Part shown: in pieces, positions 1 through 7,408 of the stretch
How positions within the stretch are numbered: the stretch's first letter is position 1
Layout: every line of letters begins with the position of its first letter
Position numbers and translations under genes: made by a program
NCBI GenBank assembly: GCA_900752305.1
Contig: CAADUV010000326.1
Location: 1-23,937, forward strand
Direction of reading: 5' to 3'
DNA: 23,937 nucleotides
Source of the DNA: an uncultured Oscillospiraceae bacterium
GTDB taxonomy: Bacteria; Bacillota; Clostridia; Oscillospirales; Oscillospiraceae
Notes under the pieces: model-generated
What the model saw: only the letters and a program-made list of their open reading frames with translations
Told to the model about the DNA's origin: nothing
Database searches by the model: none

Positions 1-53
1 TATAGCTATGGAGCGGATTTCTATCCTCCAAAGTCTTTAACAACGTTTTTGAA

Positions 54-76
54 CCTCTAAGTTCTTTTAGGGGAGG
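54..76 (+). promoter_or_regulatory. Ribosome binding site of gajA-like gene with overlapping hairpin
   Basis: A strong Shine-Dalgarno (GGGGAGG, 70-76) lies 9 bases before the ATG at 86 and decides that start. Bases 54-60 (CCTCTAA) can pair with 67-73 (TTAGGGG), with one G-U pair and a 6-base loop, so the hairpin covers the first four bases of the ribosome site. It could damp translation of the nuclease, but this is inference from one short stem. No gene is visible in bases 1-85. Confidence 0.4.
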
Positions 77-85
77 AATCAAACT

Positions 86-2076
86 ATGCAATTATCAAAG
101 ATAAAAATAAAAAACTACAGATTGCTTATTGATGCCGAATTGGAAGTCGATCCCAGGACAACCTTAATTGTGGGCAGAAACAACACAGCCAAAACATCCT
201 GCTTTTCGTGCATTGGAAAGGTACTGGATGGAGAAGCCGTATCTTTCGATGACTATCCACTATTAAGGCGAGAAGATTTCTATACAAAAATTGCTCTGTT
301 TATGGAGAAAAAGCTCTCTTATGAAGACCTTTGTAAGCAGATTGAAGTTATCTCCATAGAGAGTTCCTGGTGGACTATTCCTTGGATGATCCGGATGATA
401 ACTTAGGAGCTTTGTCGCCATTTATCATTGATGTCGATGTGGACACAACAACTGCTCTAATTCGTGCAGAGTATCGCCTAAAAACCGACGAAAAATCCCT
501 ATGGTCGCTCTTGGAAAGCAGCTATTATAAGAATGGCACCTATTCGCCGAGTGAAGAAGCCCATAAGGTGCTTGCTGATAATTTCGGCAAATTGTTTGGA
601 TTAACCGTATATGCTATCAATCCAAATAATCCAGAAGACAAACAGGTAAAAAGCCAAAAGGAATTATATGATCTGTTCCCATTCCATGCAATTCCTGCTG
701 AACGAGTTCTTGGCGAAGATGACACACATAATAGTTCTCTCGGATCGTTAATCTCCGGCTTCTTTGATACGAGTGAAGCAGAACTGGATCCAAATGTTGC
801 CGCAGAAATAAAACGGTTACGCTCAATAGTGGAAAAAGCCAATAAAGATGTTCAAAAACAGAGTGATGAAATTCTAAGTTCTGTTGTAAACAATTCTATT
901 GGTTTTGGTTATCCCAACATAGAGGAATTAAAGCTCGGAGTTACAACACAACTCAGCATCGACGATCAGATCAAGAATCAGACCAAGCTATCTTATATAT
1001 CCGGCACCGCAAACGAAAGTTTGCCGAGTTCTCACAATGGCCTTGGTTATAAAAATCTAATCAAAATGGAGTTCCTCCTTGCTGCATTTGCCAAAGATAT
1101 TGAGAAACGTGGTGTTGCATGTATTCCGCTGCTCTTTATTGAGGAACCAGAATCACATATGCATCCACAAATGCAGACTGCTTTTGCATCGTATTTGGAA
1201 AAGTTTCTTGGCAAACTATCTACTGTCCAAATCCAGACTTTTCTGACCTCACATTCCGCTCATATAGCAAATACTATGGAGTTTGCAAAAGTTCGGTATG
1301 CGCAAAAGTCTAATGACGGTGTAATTTACAAAAACTTGAACACCTTTGCTCAGGCCAATCCTAATAATGTAGATTTTATCCGGAAGTATTTAACCCTGAC
1401 CAAATGCGATTTGTTCTTTGCGGATAAAGCCATTTTCGTTGAGGGAGCCTCCGAACGGTTGCTGTTGCCCGACATGATTGAGAAATGCGAGACGGCTGGT
1501 GAGTTTGGTTCCTGTAAGTATCCTTTATCTACGCAGTATTATGCACTAATTGAAATCGGTGGAGCTTATGCCTATAAATTCATTCCGTTTATTGAGTTTT
1601 TAGGAGTACCATGCCTGATCCTCACTGACTTAGATTCTGTAGCAGACCGAAAAGGAAGAGGCGGAAAGATCGTAAAAAAGTCGGTAGTGGTTAGCGAAGG
1701 CGAAACAACATCTAATGAAACAATAAAATGGTGGGTTCGAAAAAACAAGGGGCTTCCGGATAATGACACCTCAAAAATCGACCTTTCAGAAATCATTTCG
1801 ATGACGGCGGATGACAAAACCAGAGGAAAATGCCATATCGAGTTCCAAACTACCGAAAAGGAACTGTGTGGACATTCTTTGGAAGAAGCGATTCGTAATG
1901 TCAATCGGAAGCATTACAATTTAGGTAATAGAATAAGCGAGAAAAAGCTTGAATTTACGGGTAAGAGTAAAACAGATTTTGCACTCGATTTGATTTACAA
2001 ATATTCCGATTATTGCGTTCCTGATTACATAAAATCCGGATTAAAATGGTTAAATGACCAAAGAGTTCTTGAGTAA
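86..2076 (+). pseudogene. gajA: GajA-like OLD-family ATPase-TOPRIM endonuclease (Gabija), frameshifted
   Basis: In Gabija systems GajA is an ATP-sensing DNA-nicking nuclease that acts with GajB against phage. The N-terminal frame (from ATG 86) carries a Walker A of OLD type (VGRNNTAKTS, near residue 30). The second frame carries the ABC-like signature (SSHNGLGYKNLI), the Walker B (LLFIEEPESHMHP), the H-loop (TSHSAHIA) and a C-terminal TOPRIM domain with FVEGASE and LTDLDSV (the DxD). The frames separate near 361. The first runs to TAG at 404-406, and the second opens only at a GTG at 370 without a ribosome site. Reading ATA GAG then TTC CTG GTG GAC, that is, skipping two bases of AGAGAG (358-363), restores one frame of about 662 codons. 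It is either a true inactivating or switchable mutation or a sequencing error. gajB starts 14 bases downstream. The family call is confident; the functional state is uncertain. Confidence 0.85.
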
Positions 2077-2090
2077 GGAGGTGCCAGTTC

Positions 2091-3833
2091 ATGGGTGGAG
2101 AGTATATTGGTGAAAATTACGATCTTGCAAAAGCAGAAGCTGATAAGGTTGATGCACAGATTATCGAAATACTTAAATCGGGGCACAGTTTCCGTGTTGA
2201 AGCTGGTGCGGGTTCTGGCAAGACTTACTCTTTGAATCGAGCTATTGAGTGGATACAGGAACATAAATGGTCTGATTACAGCCGAAAAAAACAGAATGTA
2301 GTCTGCATCACCTATACAAATGCAGCGGTAGATGTCATTGCAGAACGGCTTGCAAAAGATTCGTTTATTATTCCTTCCACAATCCACTCTTTTGCATGGA
2401 ATGCCATCAAACAATATCAAAGCGTTTTGATCGATGCTGTCACAACAAATCCTGATTATCTGCCAGACGAAGGCGATTTTAATCAAGTCATCGAAGTTGC
2501 ATATACTTTGGGACATCGCTACAAGGAAAATGGTATTCAGTACCTTTATCATGACGACGTTCTAAAGCTCTTCTGCCTGCTTCTTGATAACACTAAATTT
2601 CGCCGGGTATTTGCGGATAAATACCCTTTGATACTGATTGATGAATACCAGGACTCCTATAAGCCGATTATTGATCGCTTCATTGAGTTTTTTATAGCAA
2701 AAGATGTTGGACCTCAGTTCGGATTTTTCGGCGATGCCTGGCAAACCATCTATCAGTCAAACAAAGCCTGTGGAGAAATTGAACACGAAAAAATCGAAGT
2801 AATAAAGAAGGGAGCGAATTTCCGATCTGCGCCAAAGATTGTTCAACTTTTAAATGATATCCGACCTGAGTTACCGCAGAAATCAGCCATTGATGGATTT
2901 GACGGTGAAGTTTTAGTGATTACGTGTGATGATTATTCGGGAGTTCGTCGCACAGAACGCAATTTCAAAAATGAATTGCCTGCGGTCGAGTTGAGGACAA
3001 GACTGAACACTATCAGAGCAAAAATTGAACAGAATACACCCGCTGACGAGGATCTTAAAGTTCTGATGATTACGCACAAAGTTCTTGCTTCCCAACAAGG
3101 CTACGAGCAACTTTTGGATATACTGGATGACGGGTTGCGCAACAAGGAAGATCCTTTTCTTATTTTCTTTGCTGATACGATAGAACCGATATATCATGCA
3201 CTTGATACTTCGAACACCCAGTTGCTTTTTGACACACTCGGAATCAAGCGGTATCCAATTACAAAGAAATCCGAAAAAATCAAATGGAAAATGCTGTATG
3301 ACCAGCTAACAGAAGCTCGCACACAAAAAGCGGTTGATGTTTTGGAGGCAATCATTCATAGTCAATTGATACCCATTCCACCCAAGGTGGATGGATGGTA
3401 CCGGCTCTATAAAGATGCTCCAGAAACAATGTATGCATCAGAGGCTACAATTCAACAGTTTTTACAGCTGGATTATGCACAATTTATTGCTGTTAGGGAT
3501 TTTCTATATCCAGATGCACAGTTTTCAACAGAACATGGCGTAAAGGGTGAAGAATACGACAATGTTGTTTTTGTTATCAGCAAGGGATGGAACCAATACC
3601 AATTTGAAACCTATGCACCAATGATAACAGGTCATGCTTCTATTCCTAAGGGCAAAGAAGCATCGTATGAACGAAACCGTAATCTTTTCTATGTTTGTTG
3701 TTCAAGACCCAAAAAGCGGTTATTCTTCTTTGTTACTGTGCCAATAGATTCCACTTTCAGAACATTTTTGATAACTTTGGTCGGTGAAGAAAATATTCTT
3801 ACTTATCGGCAGTTTATGGAAATGTCTAATTAA
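2091..3833 (+). CDS. gajB: GajB-like UvrD/Rep-family helicase (Gabija)
   Basis: Superfamily 1 DNA helicase, 580 residues. Visible motifs: motif I EAGAGSGKT (37-45), Ia ITYTNAAVDVI, II LILIDEYQDS (near 180-190), III GDAWQTIYQ, V TEHGVKGEEYDNVVFV and VI NLFYVCCSRPKKRL near the C-terminus. The length fits GajB, which is shorter than UvrD (about 720). A clear ribosome site (AAGGAGGTG) precedes the ATG, and the gene starts 14 bases after the OLD-family nuclease, the order seen in Gabija loci. GajB is understood to act with GajA when phage replication changes nucleotide pools or DNA ends. The reading frame is intact, unlike its partner. Base composition is AT-rich compared with the biosynthetic genes further right, suggesting transfer. 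Confident of helicase; Gabija assignment rests on the pairing. Confidence 0.9.
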   Translation: MGGEYIGENYDLAKAEADKVDAQIIEILKSGHSFRVEAGAGSGKTYSLNRAIEWIQEHKWSDYSRKKQNVVCITYTNAAVDVIAERLAKDSFIIPSTIHSFAWNAIKQYQSVLIDAVTTNPDYLPDEGDFNQVIEVAYTLGHRYKENGIQYLYHDDVLKLFCLLLDNTKFRRVFADKYPLILIDEYQDSYKPIIDRFIEFFIAKDVGPQFGFFGDAWQTIYQSNKACGEIEHEKIEVIKKGANFRSAPKIVQLLNDIRPELPQKSAIDGFDGEVLVITCDDYSGVRRTERNFKNELPAVELRTRLNTIRAKIEQNTPADEDLKVLMITHKVLASQQGYEQLLDILDDGLRNKEDPFLIFFADTIEPIYHALDTSNTQLLFDTLGIKRYPITKKSEKIKWKMLYDQLTEARTQKAVDVLEAIIHSQLIPIPPKVDGWYRLYKDAPETMYASEATIQQFLQLDYAQFIAVRDFLYPDAQFSTEHGVKGEEYDNVVFVISKGWNQYQFETYAPMITGHASIPKGKEASYERNRNLFYVCCSRPKKRLFFFVTVPIDSTFRTFLITLVGEENILTYRQFMEMSN

Positions 3834-3847
3834 AGAACAACGAAACA

Positions 3848-3879
3848 CAGCCCACCGATCATTGCTGACCGGTGGGCTG
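3848..3879. terminator. Bidirectional hairpin terminator between gajB and the DUF6809 remnant
   Basis: A perfect 10-bp stem (CAGCCCACCG, 3848-3857, with CGGTGGGCTG, 3870-3879) and a 12-base loop lie 14 bases after the gajB stop. The plus-strand side is followed by an AU-rich stretch rather than a pure U run, and the minus-strand side by TGTTTCGTTGTTCTT. It sits between two convergent genes and probably ends both transcripts. Confidence 0.7.
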
Positions 3880-3895
3880 CTACATATCTATATAT

Positions 3896-4159
3896 TTATT
3901 CTCCCATGATTTCCAACATCATTCTGACTCCTAACTTGAAGCCGTTCTGGAAGATGAGGCAATCTGTTATCGTCTGGAACTCCCGGACGCAATCTGTGTA
4001 CTTCTCAAACAACGCCTTCTGCTCATCCGTCATGGTAGCTTTGAGTTTTTCTTCGTTTCTACAGATCGGTTCCTACAGTTTCTTATACTCTCTACTGGAA
4101 GAGGTGTCGCACTCGGTCGGCTCGATGTTGCCGTACCAAAATTCTTCCAACAGTCTCAT
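3896..4159 (-). pseudogene. DUF6809-type small protein, interrupted by an in-frame TAG
   Basis: Read on the minus strand from ATG at 4159, the frame gives MRLLEEFWYGNIEPTE and ends, after 87 codons, in GVRMMLEIMGE with TAA at 3896-3898. Codon 29 (4073-4075) is TAG and splits an otherwise uninterrupted frame. The start and end resemble, from memory, the DUF6809 family of short proteins found on Clostridia mobile elements. Its function is not known to me. Its ATG overlaps the TGA of the TnpV gene by four bases (ATGA), so the two were translationally coupled. A one-base change (for example from TTG) would explain the stop. Most likely a decayed passenger gene. Confidence 0.65.
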
Positions 4160-4554
4160 GCCATATCCTCTCCGTAGATCATCTCACGGAGGATGATTTC
4201 ATCTGCCCGGCTTCGGATGCTGTTCATCGCTCCGACCCATGCCATCTGGTCGGCTGCTTTCAGCTCCTCAGTCACAGACTCAGCTTCCTGCATCTGTCTG
4301 ATAATCAATTGTAATCTGCGCAGCGCCTGTTCGTTCAGATCAGCCAGATATGTCCAGAGTTGACCGCTCAGGATCAGCTGATTAAACAGGATCGGACGAT
4401 GATCTCTGAGATAGTCCCGGTGCATCCATCCCCATTTACCAATGGGGCGCTGTTCATCAGAGGGCAGGGTAAGAACCGGAATATAATAATCGCCAATGCG
4501 TTCATACCAAAGGCCATTGTTTTCATCATAAATGTGTTTGTTCATCTCAGTCAT
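4156..4554 (-). CDS. tnpV: TnpV family transposon-encoded protein
   Basis: A 132-residue protein beginning MTEMNKHIYDENNGLWYERI and containing KWGWMHRDYLRDHRPILFNQ, a pattern I recognise from the TnpV family of Clostridia transposons. A role in transposition has never been firmly assigned; the protein is an accessory of unknown function. The middle (about residues 70-120) looks helical, with many Gln, Glu and Leu. The start is supported by AAGGAG seven bases upstream on the minus strand. The gene ends in an ATGA overlap with the DUF6809 remnant. Composition is intermediate between the AT-rich defence genes and the GC-rich core. Confidence 0.8.
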   Translation of the reverse strand: MTEMNKHIYDENNGLWYERIGDYYIPVLTLPSDEQRPIGKWGWMHRDYLRDHRPILFNQLILSGQLWTYLADLNEQALRRLQLIIRQMQEAESVTEELKAADQMAWVGAMNSIRSRADEIILREMIYGEDMA

Positions 4555-4757
4555 CGTATTGATCTCCTTATTCTGGTGTTAGAATCTGCAAGTCTGACTC
4601 TCCAGAAATATTGGTAAATCTTTGGTAAATTTGAAATCGAAACACAAAAAACGCTTAAAATCGAGGGTTATGAGACGATATAAGACTTTTCATCATGCCC
4701 GGTAAATCCTGCCGTGACACAGAAAAAGTACACGAATCACAGGAAATCCTCCTTTCA
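4555..4757. other. Intergenic stretch at the edge of the AT-rich island
   Basis: These 203 bases hold no convincing gene. They contain the ribosome site of tnpV and a direct repeat of TTGGTAAAT (two copies near 4611-4630). They are AT-rich up to about 4690 and turn GC-rich beyond 4758. This is the likely right edge of the acquired segment. I see no clear attachment site. Confidence 0.4.
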
Positions 4758-5222
4758 TTACCCCAAAATCTCCGCTGTCAGGGACTCCATCTCAGCCTCC
4801 AAAATCTCTGCCGCCCGCCTGCAAGCCCCCACGCAGGGCCGACTCTGGTAGTATTCCTCCGTCCGCACCGCAGGCTCCGCCAGATCCTCGCCCTCGGCAA
4901 GCCCCAGCAGGTCCCGGCAGATCAAACTGCCTTCCGACGCCTCGAAGGAACCACACATCTGCTGCACCAGCGCATACAGCGCCTGTTTCCCTGCGGCATC
5001 CGTCGGGTCCTGGTAGCCGCACAGATCGCCCAGCACCAAGACCATGCCGCTCACCGCGCCGCACACCTCTCGCAGCTTGCCAAACCCAGCGCCAAAGGGA
5101 CTGGCTCGCTTGGCCGCCTCCTCCACGCTCATGTCCAGCTCTTCCGCAAAAGCCGCATACACCGACTGGCTGCAATTATAGCCCATCCGGAACAGTTCTT
5201 CCGCTCTGTCTGCCTTGTTCAC
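4758..5222 (-). CDS. C_GCAxxG_C_C family putative redox protein
   Basis: A 154-residue cysteine-rich cytoplasmic protein. The family-defining pattern is present: NCSQSV (C17), GAGFGKLREVCGAVSG (C54), a single Cys before Arg (SLICRDLLG, C102) and a terminal CVGAC pair (C130, C134). Members are thought to bind metal or act in redox reactions, but no activity is established. The chosen start is GTG at 5222 because AGGAGG lies eight bases upstream; a nearby ATG is out of frame. It follows the methyltransferase by 24 bases on the same strand, so the two are probably one transcript. No signal peptide or membrane segment. Confidence 0.88.
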   Translation of the reverse strand: MNKADRAEELFRMGYNCSQSVYAAFAEELDMSVEEAAKRASPFGAGFGKLREVCGAVSGMVLVLGDLCGYQDPTDAAGKQALYALVQQMCGSFEASEGSLICRDLLGLAEGEDLAEPAVRTEEYYQSRPCVGACRRAAEILEAEMESLTAEILG

Positions 5223-5246
5223 CGGTCATTCCTCCTATCTGTTTTC

Positions 5247-5786
5247 TCAAAGTGTAGTGCCCTTGGTCGGGCGGAACAGACCACGCATATCCACCCCCTC
5301 CAAGGTCAGCAGCCGCTCCTTTTTGTCCACTCCGCCGGCGTAACCGGTCAGACTGCCGTTGGTGCCCACCACCCGATGACAGGGGATGAGGATGGAGATC
5401 TCATTGTGTCCCACGGCACCGCCCACCGCCTGGGCGGACATGGCGGCGCGTCCTTGCTGTGCTGCCAGCTGGCGGGCAAGTGCCCCATAGGTTGTGGTCT
5501 GGCCATAGGGGATCTGCAAGAGCAGATCCCAGACTGCCCGACGGAAGGGGGAGCCGATGGGGTGCAGCGGCGGCAGGAAATCCGGTTCTCGGCCGGAAAA
5601 ATACACGTCCAGCCACCGTTTGGTCTCGGTCAAGGTTGCAGTCTCCTGCCGGACGGGTTCCGCCGGGAGGTTTGTGCCAAAATACTTCTGCCCGTCAAAC
5701 CACAGGCCTGTCAAGCCCAATTCGTCAGCGGACAGGAGGACGCCGCCGAGAGGGGAGTCATAGGTGCAAATGGATACCGTTGTCAT
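5247..5786 (-). CDS. ogt: Methylated-DNA--protein-cysteine S-methyltransferase
   Basis: Suicidal repair protein that moves the alkyl group from O6-alkylguanine to its own cysteine. The active site [14 protein letters not shown] is intact (Cys136), preceded by the conserved [10 protein letters not shown] and followed by [15 protein letters not shown]. The helix-turn-helix region [16 protein letters not shown] (93-108) is present. The length of 179 residues is normal for the Ogt type. I chose ATG at 5786: an upstream TTG at 5804 is in frame, but AAAGGGGA sits six bases before this ATG and the homology starts here. It leads a two-gene operon with the C_GCAxxG_C_C protein and is divergent from the biosynthetic operon. 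Confidence 0.93.
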   Translation of the reverse strand: MTTVSICTYDSPLGGVLLSADELGLTGLWFDGQKYFGTNLPAEPVRQETATLTETKRWLDVYFSGREPDFLPPLHPIGSPFRRAVWDLLLQIPYGQTTTYGALARQLAAQQGRAAMSAQAVGGAVGHNEISILIPCHRVVGTNGSLTGYAGGVDKKERLLTLEGVDMRGLFRPTKGTTL

Positions 5787-5868
5787 GTAAGTCCCCTTTC
5801 TCAATCTTTGGATCGCCGTATACGATAAAATACATCTGCATCCCTCCGTTTCGCTGTCTGATAGGGTC

Positions 5869-5877
5869 AGTATAGCA
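5869..5877 (-). promoter_or_regulatory. Extended -10 promoter for the ogt operon
   Basis: On the minus strand TGC-TATACT forms an extended -10 element about 80 bases before the ogt ATG. The -35 position, 17 bases upstream, matches the consensus poorly (TGGGGA), which extended -10 promoters tolerate. It faces away from the promoter at 5958-5986, with the GTTTGCA repeats lying between the two. Confidence 0.4.
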
Positions 5878-5918
5878 CATCCGAGGCGTTTTCCCCACCC
5901 TCATAGGGCATTTCGGGC

Positions 5919-5948
5919 ACGTTTGCAACGAGAATTGGGCAGTTTGCA
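5919..5948 (+). promoter_or_regulatory. LytTR-type operator: two direct repeats 21 bp apart
   Basis: GTTTGCA occurs at 5921-5927 and again at 5942-5948, each preceded by GGCA or GGCAC. The spacing of 21 bp is two helical turns. Both copies fit the core of the LytTR consensus (A/C, C/A, G, T, T, any base, A/G, C/T). The second copy ends nine bases before the -35 box, where an activator would contact RNA polymerase. The first gene downstream encodes a LytTR regulator, so autoregulation is likely. Binding is inferred. Confidence 0.6.
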
Positions 5949-5957
5949 CCAAATTAC

Positions 5958-5986
5958 TTGAAATGGGGGCAGGGGGCAGGTATAAT
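5958..5986 (+). promoter_or_regulatory. Sigma-70 type promoter of the biosynthetic operon
   Basis: TTGAAA (5958-5963) and a perfect TATAAT (5981-5986) are separated by exactly 17 bases. Transcription should start near 5993, leaving a leader of about 77 bases before the LytTR ATG. This is the best promoter in the window, and no other is needed to explain the 17 tightly packed genes that follow. Confidence 0.75.
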
Positions 5987-6010
5987 AGAAAGCACTTGAA
6001 CAATGTCCTC

Positions 6011-6034
6011 AAAAGTTAGCAATAACTAACTTTT
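6011..6034 (+). promoter_or_regulatory. Perfect palindrome in the operon leader
   Basis: AAAAGTTAG (6011-6019) and CTAACTTTT (6026-6034) form a perfect 9-bp inverted repeat with a 6-base spacer, shortly after the predicted transcription start. Each arm also fits the LytTR half-site core (AAAGTTAGC on one strand, AAAGTTAGT on the other). It could be an operator placed to repress, or an RNA hairpin in the leader. A related palindrome occurs at 6628-6645. Confidence 0.45.
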
Positions 6035-6069
6035 GGAAGGCAAGGTACCCTACGCGAGAAAGGCTGTTC

Positions 6070-6570
6070 ATGAAAGTGAAGATCAATCAAGATAAGACCA
6101 TGTCCGAGATCGAGATCATCGTCAACTGCCCTGCCGTAGACGCCCGTGTGCGCAATCTGCTGGACGCCTTGCGGCAGTGTGCGGTGTCGCTGACAGGCAT
6201 GGCGGAGGATATGACTGTTTGCGTCCCGCTCCATACCATCCTCTATATCGAGAGCATCAACCGCAAGACCTTTTTCTATGACGAAAGCCGGGTCTTCCGG
6301 TGCAGGGATTCCCTGACCGCTCTGGAGGCACTGTTGGAGCAGTATCGCTTTATCCGCATCAGCAAGAGCTGCATCGTCAACATCGCCCAGGTGGCCTCCA
6401 CCTACCGCTGTGACAATCACCGGCTGGGCATTCTGCTCCGCAACGGGGAACGGCTGGTGGCAGGTCGGGTCTACGCGGCGAAGGTGCGGGAGAGCATCCG
6501 GCAGTTTGGGCTGTCCCTGTCTGGGACGGGGCAGATGCTGGAGTACCCGCGGCAAGAGTGGAACGCATGA
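6070..6570 (+). CDS. Stand-alone LytTR DNA-binding regulator
   Basis: A 166-residue transcription regulator made of a short N-terminal part (1-50) and a LytTR domain (about 51-146). The domain shows ILYIESINRKTFFY, the hallmark FIRISKSCIVNI and a C-terminal GRVYAAKVRESI helix. There is no receiver domain, so it is not a classical two-component regulator and may respond to its own level or to a small ligand. AGAAAGG lies six bases before the ATG. It is the first gene of the operon and sits just downstream of a 21-bp spaced LytTR-type repeat, so it most likely controls the cluster. Its TGA overlaps the next ATG (ATGA). Confidence 0.88.
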   Translation: MKVKINQDKTMSEIEIIVNCPAVDARVRNLLDALRQCAVSLTGMAEDMTVCVPLHTILYIESINRKTFFYDESRVFRCRDSLTALEALLEQYRFIRISKSCIVNIAQVASTYRCDNHRLGILLRNGERLVAGRVYAAKVRESIRQFGLSLSGTGQMLEYPRQEWNA

Positions 6571-7385
6571 CGGACTGGTTGGATGGTTCCGGCAGAGAAA
6601 CTGCTGGAGCATCTTTTTTTGGCGGTAAGTTAGCGAAAGCTAACTGTGATAGTGACATACTTCCGGAAGAAAACATCCCCGTATTTTTGTTCGCCATCCA
6701 CCAACTGCACCCGGACACCCTGGAACCCTACGCCCCCTACCTCTCCCCAGAGCGCTGGCACCGTGCCAGCGCCTTTCGTCGGGAAGCGGATCGGCTGCGC
6801 TGCGTGGCAGCCGGGCTGTTGGGCAACTTCTGCCTGTGGAAGCGGTGCGGAGACCGTCCCATGGCGCTGGGGCGGAACCGGTATGGCAAGCCCACTTTGG
6901 AGGGCAGTCCCGTCCAGTTCAGCCTCTCCCATGCGGGAGATTGGGTGGCCTGTGGGCTGGCAGACTGTCCGCTCGGCGTGGACATTGAAAAAGTCCAACC
7001 AGTGGAGCGGGGAATGTACGAGCTGTGCCTGACATCTCAGGAACGACAGCAGCTGGAACAGGTATCGACACCGCCAGAGCGACGATTTGTCCAGCTTTGG
7101 ACGATGAAGGAGAGTTTTGGCAAACTCCGCGGCGACGGGCTGAACTGCGGATTCCAGCGCTTCCAGGTGGAGCCGTTGGAAGGCAACCCCTGCCGTTCCG
7201 TCATCTGCCACGCCCAGACCGGCCAACCCTGCGCCAACGCCGTCACCCAGCCGGTGGGGGAGGACTACTGCCTCTCCGCCTGCGTGCCGCCGGAACGGGC
7301 GCTGCGTTCCGTGGTCACTGTGCCGGTGACCCTGGCGGACATGGAGCCGTGGACGGCGCAGCCGAAACCAGCCCGATGGCTGTAG
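6567..7385 (+). CDS. Sfp-type 4'-phosphopantetheinyl transferase
   Basis: Transfers phosphopantetheine from coenzyme A to the active serine of carrier proteins, needed to activate the four carrier domains of this cluster. Visible are FSLSHAGDWVACG (118-130), the Mg-binding GVDIE (137-141) and FVQLWTMKESFGKLRGDG (174-191), with the normal W-x-x-KES. The start was taken at ATG 6567, which overlaps the LytTR stop; GTG 6558 is also in frame. The first 36 or so residues do not look like the family, whose homology begins near IPVFLFAIHQL. A later start is possible but has no good ribosome site. TAG stop. No symbol is given because sfp/acpT naming is uncertain. Confidence 0.88.
   Translation: MTDWLDGSGRETAGASFFGGKLAKANCDSDILPEENIPVFLFAIHQLHPDTLEPYAPYLSPERWHRASAFRREADRLRCVAAGLLGNFCLWKRCGDRPMALGRNRYGKPTLEGSPVQFSLSHAGDWVACGLADCPLGVDIEKVQPVERGMYELCLTSQERQQLEQVSTPPERRFVQLWTMKESFGKLRGDGLNCGFQRFQVEPLEGNPCRSVICHAQTGQPCANAVTQPVGEDYCLSACVPPERALRSVVTVPVTLADMEPWTAQPKPARWL
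6628..6645 (+). promoter_or_regulatory. Second AGTTAGC palindrome, GAAA-loop hairpin
   Basis: AGTTAGC (6628-6634) and GCTAACT (6639-6645) flank GAAA, a GNRA-type tetraloop. The arms repeat those of the leader palindrome at 6011-6034. Both arms match the LytTR half-site core (TAAGTTAGC and ACAGTTAGC). It lies inside the atypical N-terminal part of the phosphopantetheinyl transferase frame and may be an internal operator or RNA element. Confidence 0.4.
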
Positions 7386-7408
7386 AAAGAGAGAGTAGAA
7401 AGGAACTT

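Larger units (their letters stand above)
3896..4560 (-). mobile_element. Remnant of a Clostridia mobile element (TnpV plus DUF6809)
   Basis: The two overlapping genes here belong to families carried by Clostridia transposons. TnpV takes its name from Tn4451 of Clostridium perfringens. No recombinase gene, terminal inverted repeats or target duplication were found in the window, so the ends are undefined. The AT-rich defence pair immediately to the left may be part of the same insertion. Confidence 0.4.

Noticed and set aside
3906..4196. Plus-strand open frame of 96 codons
   Set aside because: The minus strand holds the DUF6809-like remnant, which fits a known family and overlaps tnpV by ATGA.
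4600..4700. Possible protein remnant on the minus strand (about 35 codons between stops)
   Set aside because: No start codon or ribosome site, and I could not link it to any family.
4695..5828. Plus-strand open frame of 377 codons
   Set aside because: It covers the C_GCAxxG_C_C and ogt genes, which have clear catalytic motifs on the other strand.
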